Below, one piece after another: positions 21,794-33,509 of a DNA stretch of 64,000 bases. How positions within the stretch are numbered: the stretch's first letter is position 1; every line of letters begins with the position of its first letter. Origin of the DNA: Thelonectria olida (Eukaryota > Ascomycota > Sordariomycetes > Hypocreales > Nectriaceae). The DNA lies in contig JAGPYM010000002.1 in NCBI GenBank assembly GCA_020736575.1, positions 2,728,001 through 2,792,000 on the forward strand. Reading direction: 5' to 3'. The notes below the pieces were generated by a model, which was not told the DNA's origin, ran no database searches, and saw only the letters and a program-made list of their open reading frames with translations. The position numbers were made by a program, and so were the translations under genes.

Positions 21794-24689
21794 ATGCCTA
21801 GATTCGGTGTCGCGTTCAACAGGCGGAGGTCCACCGTCACCTCGGAAGATTTCCAGCATGGCCAAGTAGCACCTGAACAACCATCCTTCCGAGTTATTGA
21901 ACGAAACGATCCTGCCGTCAATAAGTCCTTTGACGGCGGCGCGAGAATGGCTCGGGCTTCCGGCCACGTCTCGAGGCCCAGCCAGCTGGAGCTGGATGTG
22001 GAGGATAACATGTTTGCCGATCTGAAGAGTGGTAACCGGTGAGTATTGACTTACACCCAACCCTCCTTCGCAGAGACTCTACCACACCCTGATCTGGGAA
22101 CATCTATTTTCTCTTTATTAAAGAAAATAGTCATGCGGCATGGCGCTGACTCCTTCTCAGGGGAAGTGGGGCGTCGAACACGACTAAGGCGACATCCACT
22201 GATACCTCTTCGAGACATAGCAACGCCTCGACCGCTCCATCCTCTACGGATATGGACGATGCGAAGCATTCCGGCAAGAAAAACCTCCACGACATTGGAG
22301 CTAGACAAGCCCCTAAGTCAAGTGGATCCGGCTTTTTGAACCGAGCGGGTCGTACATTCTCCTTTGGAGTTAATAAGAAGAACAGCCATTCCTCCCACGA
22401 TTCAACTTCAGAAGTGCCACCTGTTCCGACCATCCAACACACCGACTTCACGGGGCGGGCCCGGGGCATGACCGATTCGACCACCAGCACAGCAACACCC
22501 CCGAAGCTGGAAGAAACTGGCGGTCTTGATATGGGCGGAGATTTTGGTTCCATGTTCTCATCCTTCGACAAGCGTGCAAGCATGGCTACTTTGAAGAACC
22601 TGGAGCAGAACGCAGCAGCACCGCGGTCCCTGACCGGCAACCGTGCAGCTCAGCCTGCCCCTCTCAGCATCAACAAGACCGCCAAAATTGAACCGTCTCC
22701 TGCATCATGGAACAGCCGCGGCCGCAACTCAGACGACAACCTCCTCGGCTCCGACCCTGCCTCGCCTGACATCGATGTGCCCCCTCCCGTTCCCCGACAC
22801 CAGAGCTCTTTCAAGACGTCGAGCCGGCCTTCTGACATTATTGAAGACGAGGATGCCAAGTTGCTCCATGATTCTATCGCTGTTGGACGACTTCTGTCTG
22901 ATAGCAGCTCGAACAACTACTCCAATCCGAGGTCACCACGATACCGAGACGAAGACACGTTTGACACTTCCTCTTTCGGCAGAAAACCCCTGAACTCCAG
23001 CTTTAAGAAGGGCGACGATAACATGTTTGAGGGAACTTTGGCTCAATCCTCACGAATCGCCAACCGATATACCAGCCGTGCTCCCAGCCCTCCACACAAC
23101 AAGGTCATGACGCCAGCCCAATTTGAGAAGTACCGCAAGGACAAGGAGCGCCAGCCAGCCGAGTCGACTACTCAGCGAACCACCAATGATGATGACGACG
23201 AAGATGAAATCAACTACGAAGATGACGATGACGAGGTTGAGAAATCGAAGCAGCAGGCGAAGCAGAGGAGAAAGCAAGAGGCACACATGGCCGTTTATCG
23301 ACAGCAAATGATGAAGGTCACTGGCGAGCAACCCGACATGCACCCCGTTGCCGCTGATCGCCCGGCCCTTCCCGCGTCTATGAGCGCTCCCCAGTTGCAC
23401 CTCATGAAGAAGACACCAAGCCCAGGACCTAGCGGTATCTCTGACGAAGACGAAGACGAAGAAGTGCCATTGGCTATCCTGCAGGCTCATGGCTTCCCCG
23501 GCAAGAATCGACCACCGACTCGACTGAGCAACATGGGGTCCAACCCCAACCTGCGGGCTTCGATTCAGCAGCCACCCAGACCAGGTTCTGCCATGGGTGA
23601 CGCTCCCGCAAACACTCAGCGCCACTCAACCCTCCCAGCCTTTGCTCGCAATCTTCCCCAGGACCCCTTCGTTGGTGCCAGTATCAACAAGCCGGCCATT
23701 AGGGAGTCCTTGCAATTCTCCGGCGGTGGTCAGCTCCAGCCTGGTCAGCAGCTGATGCCTCCTCCTCAGCCGCTTCTTGCCCCTCAGCCGCCTCCACAGC
23801 AACAGGCTCTCCCGGTTGGTGGCCTGGTTGGTGTCATTGCCAGTGAGGAGCGCTCACGGGCCATGCGACGAGGTAGCCCCAACATCGACGGCGGAAAGCT
23901 TATTCCTGGCATGAACGGACCTCAAGGCTTCGACCCCCTTGCTGGCATTCCTCCTCATATGATGTATGGTGGTGGAATGGGAGGTATGCCTGGCATGCCT
24001 GGAATGATGCCTCCTCAGCCGCCATCGCTCTCTGTAGGAGATCAAGCTCAACTTCAGATGACGCAACAAATGTCGCAGTTTATGCAGATGCAGATGCAGT
24101 TTATGCAAATGATGGCCGCCAACAACCAGCAGCCGCAGCAGGGACAGCAACCCATGGGCATGCCTCAGATGCAGCATCCTTATGGAGCACTTGGTGCCAC
24201 TCAGTCTATGAACGACCTCTCATCACGGCACTCCATGATGTTCGAGCCGACTATGGAACCCCTCAGATGATGGATCCCTCGATGCGTACCATGAGCATGG
24301 TGCAACCGCCCCCCAACCTCGGGGCGTTTGCCCAGCCGCAGCCTGGATATGCTGGTTCCATCCGCGGCGGAGGAGGCATGGGGTATACCCCATCGATTGC
24401 GCCGTCTGAGCGAAGCAACATTGGTCTCCCCGGTCGATACCGACCCGTGTCACAGATGAATCTCCTTGCAACCGACAACCACCGCCGAACCAACACCATG
24501 TCTGGAGCGCTCGGCCGATGGGATGAGACGAGCACAACGCCCAAGGCAACCATCAACATAGTCAAGGCCGATGGGTCAGACGACGATGACGAGGAAGGGT
24601 GGGAGGCCATGAAGGCTAAGAGGGATAAGAAGCGCACACAGTGGAAAAATAAGAAGGGGCTCGGTAGCGAACTGAGTACCATGATTTAA
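21794..24689 (+). CDS. Low-complexity Q/M/P-rich protein, apparent frameshift
   Basis: I do not recognise a named domain. Exon 1 (21794-22038) encodes MPRFGVAFNRR. A 122-bp intron (GTGAGT...TCAG) leads to exon 2 at 22161. The protein is disordered, Ser/Pro/Asp-rich, with an acidic patch (DDDDEDEINYEDDDDEVE) before a basic KQQAKQRRKQEAHMAVYRQQMMK helix, then a Q/M/G/P-rich region around 23700-24190. The first frame stops with TGA at 24268-24270. A second frame opens at once (ATG 24267) and runs to 24689 with matching composition and a compact ending, EGWEAMKAKRDKKRTQWKNK. Composition and position suggest one protein of about 840 residues split by a one-base slip near the C4 run at 24259-24262. 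I found no splice pair in the right phase to bridge it. Sequencing error, a real lesion or recoding remain open. Function unknown. Confidence 0.75.
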
Positions 24690-25107
24690 TTGAGATGCCG
24701 TCTCATGAAGACATTGTCAGGAAAGAGATTGGATTGAAAAAAGGCATTATTTTTGCATCATTTTCGCGGGAGTACACAGCTAACTACGGTAACTGCGAGA
24801 CCCCTTCATACATTTTTTGTATATTTTAGAATCATTATGTTTTGCTTGGGCGTCGCAGGGAAAGAAGTGATGGGCACCGCTCGCTGGGATTCGCGTCTGG
24901 TGCAATGATAGATAAGTCTCTATGCCGGTAATTGACTAATATGGGGTCATTGTGACGACCGTTGACTCTTTACAACGTGTTTCGGTGTTCTGTTTCGTTT
25001 TATTTCGTTTTGTTTTGTTTCTTGGGTCTGCTCAAGTCTATGTATGGTACCCACACCCCCAATTGATATCTCACGTCTTACACATTCCCAAACTCCAAGA
25101 AATTGAT
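24690..25107. terminator. Shared 3' region, low-complexity gene / RIB4
   Basis: A spacer of 418 bp between convergent stop codons. It contains TTTTTTGTATATTTTAG near 24812-24830 and a repeated TTTCGTTTTATT/TTTTGTTT block near 24990-25020, suited to 3' end formation. No gene is seen. Confidence 0.4.
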
Positions 25108-25790
<683 letters not shown>

Positions 25791-26444
25791 TGCGAAAGAC
25801 GGGAGAGGTAATTCGGTTTGAATGTTAGAAGACGCTGTGAATTAGGCAGGTGGTGATGATGGTAGAAGAAGAAGCTTCACAGAGAGGGACGTGGAGGGAG
25901 GTTGTGGTGCGGGGCGCATCGAGAATGCTGAGGCTTGTCTGTGGTGTAGCGGGGTTGGACGTCACGTCACAGCTGCGTGGGCGCCCTGGGGCTTGAGAGG
26001 TGGGCAAGTGGGATAGGCAAGGGACAAAGCGGTCGGGTACGTACTTTCCGACCCGCCTGCGTCTCGGCGTCACGATGCCGAAGCTACTGACCTGAGCAAA
26101 TGGACACGGGAGGAAGGTGTAACTAAACGGGCAGCAGTCATCGCGCATCTTCGTACCTTCCTTCCATCTAGGTTTTCGTAAAACTTAGGTCTTTATCGTT
26201 ATTGATCCGGGCAGAAACCCTCAGGCACCAAGATCGAAATGGGGTTGATCCTCAGAAACCCTCACTCTGTGAGGCTCTGTCTGGTTTCCAAACTTTCTTC
26301 GTGACGAGATGAGTCGAAGCATGCTACGCATTTTAATATTTGCTCCCAGCAAACGTAATTGATCTTTTCTCAATCTTCATACTTTCTACACGTTATTTAT
26401 CTCCAAATTGGCCCAGCTATGGTTGGAGCCTGCCAACCTTGGCC
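25791..26444. promoter_or_regulatory. Divergent promoter, RIB4 / MLH2-like
   Basis: A spacer of 654 bp between opposite start codons. It contains GACGTCACGTCAC at 25958-25970, two overlapping CRE-like half-sites (CGTCA) of the type bound by bZIP factors. Binding is not shown by sequence alone. Confidence 0.4.
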
Positions 26445-29400
26445 ATGGCGGTAGCTCCTCTACCATCATCGACAACCCGCCTCCTTGGCTCTTCAGTGGT
26501 CATCACTGACCCCATTTCTCTCGTCAAGGAACTCATCGACAACAGCGTCGATGCTAGTGCAACATCAATCGAAGTCCTGGTTTCTCCGAATACTGTTGAC
26601 AAGATCCAAGTTAGGGACAACGGCTATGGAGTTTCTTTTGAGGACTTCGATTTCCTTGGCCGTCGAGCACACACGAGCAAGCTTCGAAACTTTGAGGAGC
26701 TGGAGGCGAGAGGTGGTGAAACACTTGGATTTCGAGGCGACGCACTTGCCAGCGCCAATTCCCTGGCTACCGTGAAGATAACTACCAAAACTGCCCAGGA
26801 TCCTATTGCGACCCTGATCTGGCTGAAACCTGGGAATGGTGGCGTTGAGAAGGAACAGCCAGTGTCTGCGCCCATCGGAACGATGGTCCAAGTACTGAAA
26901 CTGTTCGAGAACCTGCCAGTCAGGAAACAAAACGCAATGAAGGAGAGTAGAAAGTCGCTATCGGGTATCAAGAGACTGCTTGAAACATATGCGTTAGCGA
27001 TGCCTCGTCTGAAGCTGTCTTTCAAAGTTATCGGCGAGCCCAACCAAACATGGTCTTACTCCCCGAGCTCTCGGGCAACCCCTCGCGAAGCGGTCGCACA
27101 AGTGTTCGGGAACGCCGTCATCACCCAGTGCGTTGAGAAGGCTGTGTCTTTGACGTCCGGAAGCACTGAGAAACCTCAGAGGCCAGCTTGGGGAACACTA
27201 ACGGCTATTCTTCCAAGGCAAGGATGCCAGTTGGCGTCGATCAAGGGTAGAGGCTCTTTTATATCTGTCGGCTCTCGGCCGATACTCTCAACAAGAGGGA
27301 CTGGCAAAAGACTTGCGACCATCTTCAAAGAATCGCTCACCGGGTCACTGGGACAAACCCAACGCACGAGATCTGTGACCAGTCCGTTCATGAGACTTAA
27401 CATTACCTGCAACCCAAGATCATACGACGCGAGCATTTCACCACTGAAAGACGAAGTGATCTTCAAGGATGAGCAGGCCATTTTGGATTGCTTCCGAGAT
27501 CTGTGTGACTGTGTCTACAAGTCGGAAGGTTCGGACTCTGACAAAGACGGGAGGAGTTACCCTTCTAGTTCTACGGCAGGTAACACGAACACCATTCAAT
27601 TACTCACGATGAGGCAACTGGAGAAGCCTGCTTCGGACCCTGAACATGGATCTAGCCCTCAAGCAATATTGAACTCTGCGAATGAGTTTCACGACCTGGG
27701 AGAGGAAGTCGTCGTTGACGACTTGGATCTTCTGGAGGCAATGGATAAGGCCGAACATGATAAGCAACTTGGACCGAGTGAAAGTTCATTCGAAGCTACT
27801 CACAGAGTGGGAGCACGAGCTCGCCAGGAGTTAACACACACCCAAGTCAATGCCGAGAAGCCCGATGAAACCGGCAGTTCTACCACACTCGCAATGATGC
27901 GGACAGTTATCAACGTCAACCTGGCTCGCAGAGAGAGCAATACCAGTGACGAAGGCTTCACAACGGGATTGTTTCCAGTTCAAGTTACACCACGTCGCAC
28001 TGCCTCTCCTGCAACTAACCACACAACTTCTTGTCCTGCTGACAAGGATTCTGGGCCAATCCGTCGACAAAGGACCATTCGTCAGTATTTTCAGCGACAA
28101 AATGACCAACCAATAGAGATTGCATTAGATGAAACTGCCACGTCGGGGAACCTGCAGAGCCAGGAGGAATCCAATCTACGCGAGACTACGAGGCAGCACC
28201 AGATTGGACGCCAACCACTGAAGGAACTAACAAGCTCCGTCTTGAACATGATGAGGGAGGAAGAAGAGGAAGACGGACAAGCGATATCACTGGGGTCTGA
28301 CAGCGACTTCTCGAGCCCAGAGCCAAATATTCTCCGAGCCCCTCATGCCCCGCGGGGAGATATTGATATTTCCTTACCTCGCCAAGGGCAGCATATAATT
28401 GCTGAAGCGGTGGGGATAGGACCGAATAGACAGCGTCCGACCACATTGAACCCTGGAAGGAATACACTTGAAACAGCTTCTGGAAGGGAACGAAGGGATC
28501 AAAGGGATCACATTTCCTTGCAAACCGGTGGATTCAATGGACCCCAGACTCCACCGCCCTCGAATCCCATGCGATCTGAGAGGATATTCAGCTCTCATCG
28601 TGGACGCGGCGAACATTTGGCGGGGGACCAGGGTAACTTGGAATTGAGAGCAAGCCAGGCGGAGGGTATGGCAGCAGGTGATCACCTGGGACAAACCTCC
28701 GTCTCAACTCGGGATGGCTTACCGAGAAACGTACCGCAGTTACGGCCACCAAGAAATGGTATCTCCTTATTGGGTAGAAGATACTTGGCCAGGCCCAGCC
28801 GCGAGATGCCGAGTGAGAGGCCAAGGACTCCAATATGCAACAACAATGGGGCTGAGTATCATGGAGACAATGAGTTTCCAGATCAAGCCAGTCGAACTTC
28901 AGCCCCTGATCAGCTGGACGGCTTCTTCCAGGCCGCATCTCAACATCCTGACATGCAGACTACAATGAGAAGCACTGGAATCCATTCATCCAGTCAGGGA
29001 GCGCATTGGTCACATTTATCTCAAGCATTGCTAATGAGGACGCCACCACCGCCAAGTGGAAGTGACGATCTGAACAATCGGAGAGACAAAGAGGGGTTTC
29101 AGAATGATTTGATTCAAGCACGGATGTGCGACACACCATTTTCAGAAGTTCATCGAAGTAAGCGCCGTTGCAGCCGTACACAGAGCGAGATATCTATGAG
29201 AGAGGAACAAGACCCTCGGCGATACTATATGAAGGGAAGGAGTATGAGAACACGGAGCGGACGGCCAAGACGCTTGCCTTCGATGATGCTTCCGTTGGAG
29301 AAGATTCCGAGTCGGCAAGAAACACAACAGCTTTCAGCTACAATTGGGGGTGGGCTGAGCAGCTTGAGAATGTCGGCCTGGGAGTACATGACTGTTGATG

Positions 29401-29555
29401 AGATTGATTCCCCGCTACTATTTCGAGACATGGAAGAAGCGTTGAGCGTGGAGAATCGACTGAAGAAGGCGGTGAACTCGTGGTTGAACGGGAAGGAAGA
29501 GACAATTGTGGAATACACGATGCAGTCAGTGGCCAAAGGCAAGCAAAAGGCGTAG
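26445..29555 (+). CDS. MLH2: MutL-family mismatch repair protein, MLH2-like
   Basis: This is a MutL homologue, an ATP-dependent partner in DNA mismatch repair that dimerises with MLH1 in the nucleus. The chosen start is the in-frame ATG at 26445 in strong context (GGCCATGG); the frame is open upstream but has no earlier in-frame ATG. It is a single exon of 1036 residues. The GHKL ATPase motifs lie in the first 100 residues: ELIDNSVDAS, DNGYGV, TSKL and GFRGDALAS (canonical is GFRGEAL, so E is D here). The transducer domain reaches about residue 370. The rest is long, polar and disordered. I see no DQHA-type endonuclease motif or Cys/His metal site, which argues against PMS1 and MLH3 and for the non-nucleolytic MLH2/vertebrate PMS1 branch. 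Assignment within MutL is inference. Confidence 0.8.
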   Translation: MAVAPLPSSTTRLLGSSVVITDPISLVKELIDNSVDASATSIEVLVSPNTVDKIQVRDNGYGVSFEDFDFLGRRAHTSKLRNFEELEARGGETLGFRGDALASANSLATVKITTKTAQDPIATLIWLKPGNGGVEKEQPVSAPIGTMVQVLKLFENLPVRKQNAMKESRKSLSGIKRLLETYALAMPRLKLSFKVIGEPNQTWSYSPSSRATPREAVAQVFGNAVITQCVEKAVSLTSGSTEKPQRPAWGTLTAILPRQGCQLASIKGRGSFISVGSRPILSTRGTGKRLATIFKESLTGSLGQTQRTRSVTSPFMRLNITCNPRSYDASISPLKDEVIFKDEQAILDCFRDLCDCVYKSEGSDSDKDGRSYPSSSTAGNTNTIQLLTMRQLEKPASDPEHGSSPQAILNSANEFHDLGEEVVVDDLDLLEAMDKAEHDKQLGPSESSFEATHRVGARARQELTHTQVNAEKPDETGSSTTLAMMRTVINVNLARRESNTSDEGFTTGLFPVQVTPRRTASPATNHTTSCPADKDSGPIRRQRTIRQYFQRQNDQPIEIALDETATSGNLQSQEESNLRETTRQHQIGRQPLKELTSSVLNMMREEEEEDGQAISLGSDSDFSSPEPNILRAPHAPRGDIDISLPRQGQHIIAEAVGIGPNRQRPTTLNPGRNTLETASGRERRDQRDHISLQTGGFNGPQTPPPSNPMRSERIFSSHRGRGEHLAGDQGNLELRASQAEGMAAGDHLGQTSVSTRDGLPRNVPQLRPPRNGISLLGRRYLARPSREMPSERPRTPICNNNGAEYHGDNEFPDQASRTSAPDQLDGFFQAASQHPDMQTTMRSTGIHSSSQGAHWSHLSQALLMRTPPPPSGSDDLNNRRDKEGFQNDLIQARMCDTPFSEVHRSKRRCSRTQSEISMREEQDPRRYYMKGRSMRTRSGRPRRLPSMMLPLEKIPSRQETQQLSATIGGGLSSLRMSAWEYMTVDEIDSPLLFRDMEEALSVENRLKKAVNSWLNGKEETIVEYTMQSVAKGKQKA

Positions 29556-30824
29556 GACATGGCTTGGTCGTGTCTCGAATTGAGCGAGACGAGATGGTGA
29601 TGGGTGGTTGGGTGGATAGGTGATGTGCTACAGATGGAGCTCGAATGTTGATTGCAATTTGGAGGTTTGATGAAAATGATCAGGGAGATGATTGTGCTAC
29701 GGGGTTGATATGGACAAATTGTCTTATCAACATTGCCAGTGCTGTGTACTACGGTAGCTACTAGATGGTCAAATTTGACGGCATCTTAGAGCGGGCTGGA
29801 ATCAAGTAGTGTTGATGTTTATAAGGCTAAAGATGGCTGACTTTGATGGACGTGTAGGGGTCTAATGATTGTCTAATGGTTGCCCAATGAGTGTTTGGGG
29901 AGCCGCCATGTGTTCGGGGATTAACTACCTAGGGGAGGCGATGTGGCTAAGAAGATACGAGGTGTTTTCGTACTGATAAGTAGCTGACTTATAGGGCATG
30001 TACTACAGAGGTATACTGCCAAAGTTTGCTCAAATTCTTATTCAAGGACGATATGATTGAATGACTGCTACAAGGCCGGTGGCGGCATGGAGGTTGTTGA
30101 GGGCACATGAGCAGTCACATGAGATACTACGATGAGTGGGATAAAATAAGAATGCAGCCAAGTCTGAGACGGAGGGTGGCTATGCTCGGGTTGCGAGGTG
30201 TCAAAGAATCGACGGTTGTGTGGGAGTGAGACATTGTGGTTGCGGTTGGGAGGGTCTAGATCGGGAGGGGGCAAAATGATGACATGACACGGATGGGCTG
30301 GTGGTGATGGGGTATCATGGTTAGGTATTTTGGGTGCTTGGGAGAAGGACGACGGTATGTACGATGATCGAGGTGATGGGCAGTAGGCAGTGTAGTGAAT
30401 AGAGAGAGTTGGAAGGGACAGAGGGTCCTATGGAGAGGCAAATGCCTAAGTATATATCTTACGCAACACGAACTGGCCGAGTCGGTGAGATCGATGTGTT
30501 GTTAAGCGTACTGGGGCCAATACGACATGCAGGAGGGGAGGGGAGGGGGACTTGACAGTTGACAGGAAAAGTGCAAAAAATGGCTGCTGAACTGATGGAT
30601 CATGATCAGCAAGGGAATCAAATGCCCGTATCGTGTCGCCGTGCAAGGGAAATAAAAAAAAAAGGGGGTGGGTGTGCAAAGAGGAGCCCGCCAAGCACCG
30701 TTCGGAGCGCTACCGACTGGATGATGCAACAGGTCAAGGCCAGTCGCTGCACTCATTCCGTCGAGACGGAGTCATTGCGGCGTGAAGTCTGTTGTTGCTG
30801 AAAATAGAAATTGCCGGGCCAGGG

Positions 30825-30866
30825 CAAGCCTCAAGCCTCAAGCCTCAAGCCTCAAGCCTCAAGCCT
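30825..30866. repeat. Heptamer tandem repeat (CAAGCCT)6
   Basis: Six perfect copies of a 7-bp unit in non-coding DNA. A seven-base period is uncommon among fungal microsatellites and would break any reading frame. Confidence 0.95.
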
Positions 30867-31166
30867 CCAGCATCGCATCGACGGGCATCTTCTTGAGGCT
30901 AGGCCGTATAAAAAGGAAATAAAACAGGGTCGCCGTTTTGCTATTTGCTGCTGTTGGGCCGTGGTCCCATGAATTTTGGCTTGGTATTTTTTGCACGTCA
31001 TGATTTGTTCTCTCGTATTTGCTATTTTTCGATTCTTTGTTTCTTCTTCGCTGAGCTGGTCGACGTGCGCTCTCGGTTGTGGGCGCATTCCGACGCCAGT
31101 GGCGGCCGTGCGGACTGTTGGGAGAAAACTTGGGGACAGACGAGACGACGAAGAATAGAGAGGTTG

Positions 31167-31196
31167 GATGCAGATGCAGATGCAGATGCAGATGCA
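31167..31196. repeat. Hexamer tandem repeat (GATGCA)5
   Basis: Five perfect copies of a 6-bp unit in non-coding DNA. The minus strand reads as a chance Cys-Ile repeat, not supported as protein. Confidence 0.95.
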
Positions 31197-33509
31197 GGTG
31201 TGAAGTGGTTGTATATGAGGTGTTGGTTGGCTGTCGTCGTGGTTTGAGGTAAAACAGTTCCGTTTCCATGTTGGCGGATGAGATGACATTGTTATACAAG
31301 GAGGGGCTGCATGCCGTACGTAGAGGTAATCCAATAATTCTAACTTAGTTAGTACGCAGAAACTGATTGAAAGATGGCTGTGAAGTTTGAAACTGATGGG
31401 CGGGAGAGTGGGTGTGGAGTGAGAAAGTCGGATGACGGATGAGAGACGCGTCGACGATGACGATGGTGCAGTACGAGTACCAAATAGGCGGAATAACGAG
31501 TGCTTCACGGCAATACCAGTGGCTGTGCGAGTGCCCTGGGTACGTTAGTTAGTGATTAGCATGGTGATATGCCTGCTGGATGAAGAGGAATATTCCTTTC
31601 ATCTCAGCGTCTGTCATTCGCCGTCGTGCTGAGCTTCCCCATATCTTCGTTGATCCCGTTGTTGTTGCTGCTTTTAGTGGGGGGTTGACAAAAAAAGAGG
31701 ATCGACTGGAACCTTTTTCACTCTTCACCCACGTCTCCTCCTTCCACGTCGCAGGCCATGACGTACGAATAGACAAACGTCAGGCGTCGGTTATTCCAGC
31801 AGCCGGACAACTCAACGCTTCTCCATCGACCGCCGCCGTTGGCACGTTACAGCCGAACCTTTTTTCTCCGTACCTACCTTGAAGTAGGATGTTTCTTTGC
31901 ATGACATTGGAACGGCAGCAGGAACGCGGGAACGGTCCCAAACATCCTTCCATGTATGTACGAGCGGGCAGTAAGCACACTCTCTTACCTTAGTTCTTAC
32001 TCACGGGATGCACTCCTGGTCCCGGGACATTCAGGTTCCTCATTGTTGCTTGTACCGTAGTCCTTCCTTGCCTGGCGCTGGCCTATTTGTAGGTACCTCG
32101 CCGTGACCCCTTGACCCTTGGTTGACGGGCTCGTTCATCATTCAGCCCTCTCGGCGCCGTGGTACCTTGGTTAGCGTGCGTTTGGGCGTTGATTTCAGCC
32201 ACAGCCACCACGAAACGGACGGGAGAGAACCTTGTAGCCTTGGAAAGATTCCAAAGATCCAGAAGAGAAGAACGGCAGGCCCATTAGGGTTTCTTCTTGT
32301 GAGGTGCCCCTTCGTACATATTAAGCCCAGTGTATCATCATTCACAGGGGTTTGCCGTTAGGCTGCTTGTTTCCTGCATGTATCTGCCCCCGTTGGAGAC
32401 CGTCAAATTTAAACGTCAGATACCGAGATACAGAGCTGCAAAAGGATCTAGACGAGCCTAGAAACGATTCTAGTAGCAGTCGATGGTCATAGTTATTCGT
32501 TAGATAGGTAAGTACCTAGCCACCTCTCACACAGTCGTAGTCTAGTCCCTCCCTTAGGCAGCTTCGAAGTTCAGGTTCAGGTCCCCCAGCCACCCCCCAT
32601 TCTGTGCGAGGTTAGCGTCCCGGCGCCTAGAAACCGCTTCGACAAGGGCCTCTGTCTCTTTCTTTAGGACCACGAACCGTCGGCTGTTGACCGTCAATGT
32701 CACAGCCCCAGCCCCAGCAGCGCCGGTGTATTTCGTAGGCACGCACCCGAACGTCCAACAATGGACAATATCAAGGAGAGGAAGGACTGATCCATCTTGA
32801 TGACCATCTTAGCCAAGGCCCCCAGTGGAGAAATCAATCCCCTAGGTCGATGTGAGGGTTCAGCTACGGGTACCTACCTCCTAGGCGCATCCGTGGTGGG
32901 TTGACAAGTACCCATTTCTGCTTACTCCGTCTGGCTCTTGGCCATTCTGCTCTCCATACCAAGGCCAAGGCACACACACTCACACACACCCACTTCTCAC
33001 ACGCTCCCACACCCACTCTCTGCTGCGAGAAGAGAGACAGCAGCGCGGCCAGGGTTGGAACTCGTATCTCAACTCTTTTTTTTTTTGTCTCCATTCTCCC
33101 TCTCTCTCCTCCTTCTTCCTTCTCGTTTCTCTCTTTCTTCCTTCTACACTTTCGTCCCTTCCCTTCTTTCTTTCCCTGTTCATTTTGCGGCTACCTTTCC
33201 GCCTTCCCCATTTCAGATACCTCCCTTCTTTCCATCTGGTCTGGCGGTACCTTGGTCGTTCGCTCCTACCTCACCTGCGCCTGCCGCACACCACCTTTGT
33301 CTTGGAGCGCCTGTCTTCGTCCTCCAACAAGATGCCCGCCGCCTGAAATCCTTCCGACGATCCGTCCCCCCCCTCCTCCGACCTTCTCACCACTTCTAGG
33401 CCCTTTCAAGGCCCTATTGTCATTCAAATTTTTTTTTTTTCATAATTTTTTTTTCATCTTTCTAGTCTCCGGCTCATTTTCACCCCGAGACGCACCCTGC
33501 ATCCGAATC

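Larger units (their letters stand above)
29556..33509. other. Gene-poor interval upstream of FLC-like gene
   Basis: Almost 4 kb with no supportable gene. Two short tandem repeats occur (30825-30866 and 31167-31196). The last ~500 bp on the plus strand are C/T-rich (for example 33077-33240), with several T-runs, which fits the promoter and long leader of the membrane-protein gene that follows. The open frame that runs upstream from 33510 to about 32901 lacks an ATG and is explained by the rarity of stop codons in pyrimidine-rich DNA. Confidence 0.5.

Noticed and set aside
32901..33509. N-terminal extension of the FLC-like protein
   Set aside because: There is no in-frame ATG, and pyrimidine-rich DNA rarely holds stop codons. 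It is read as leader.
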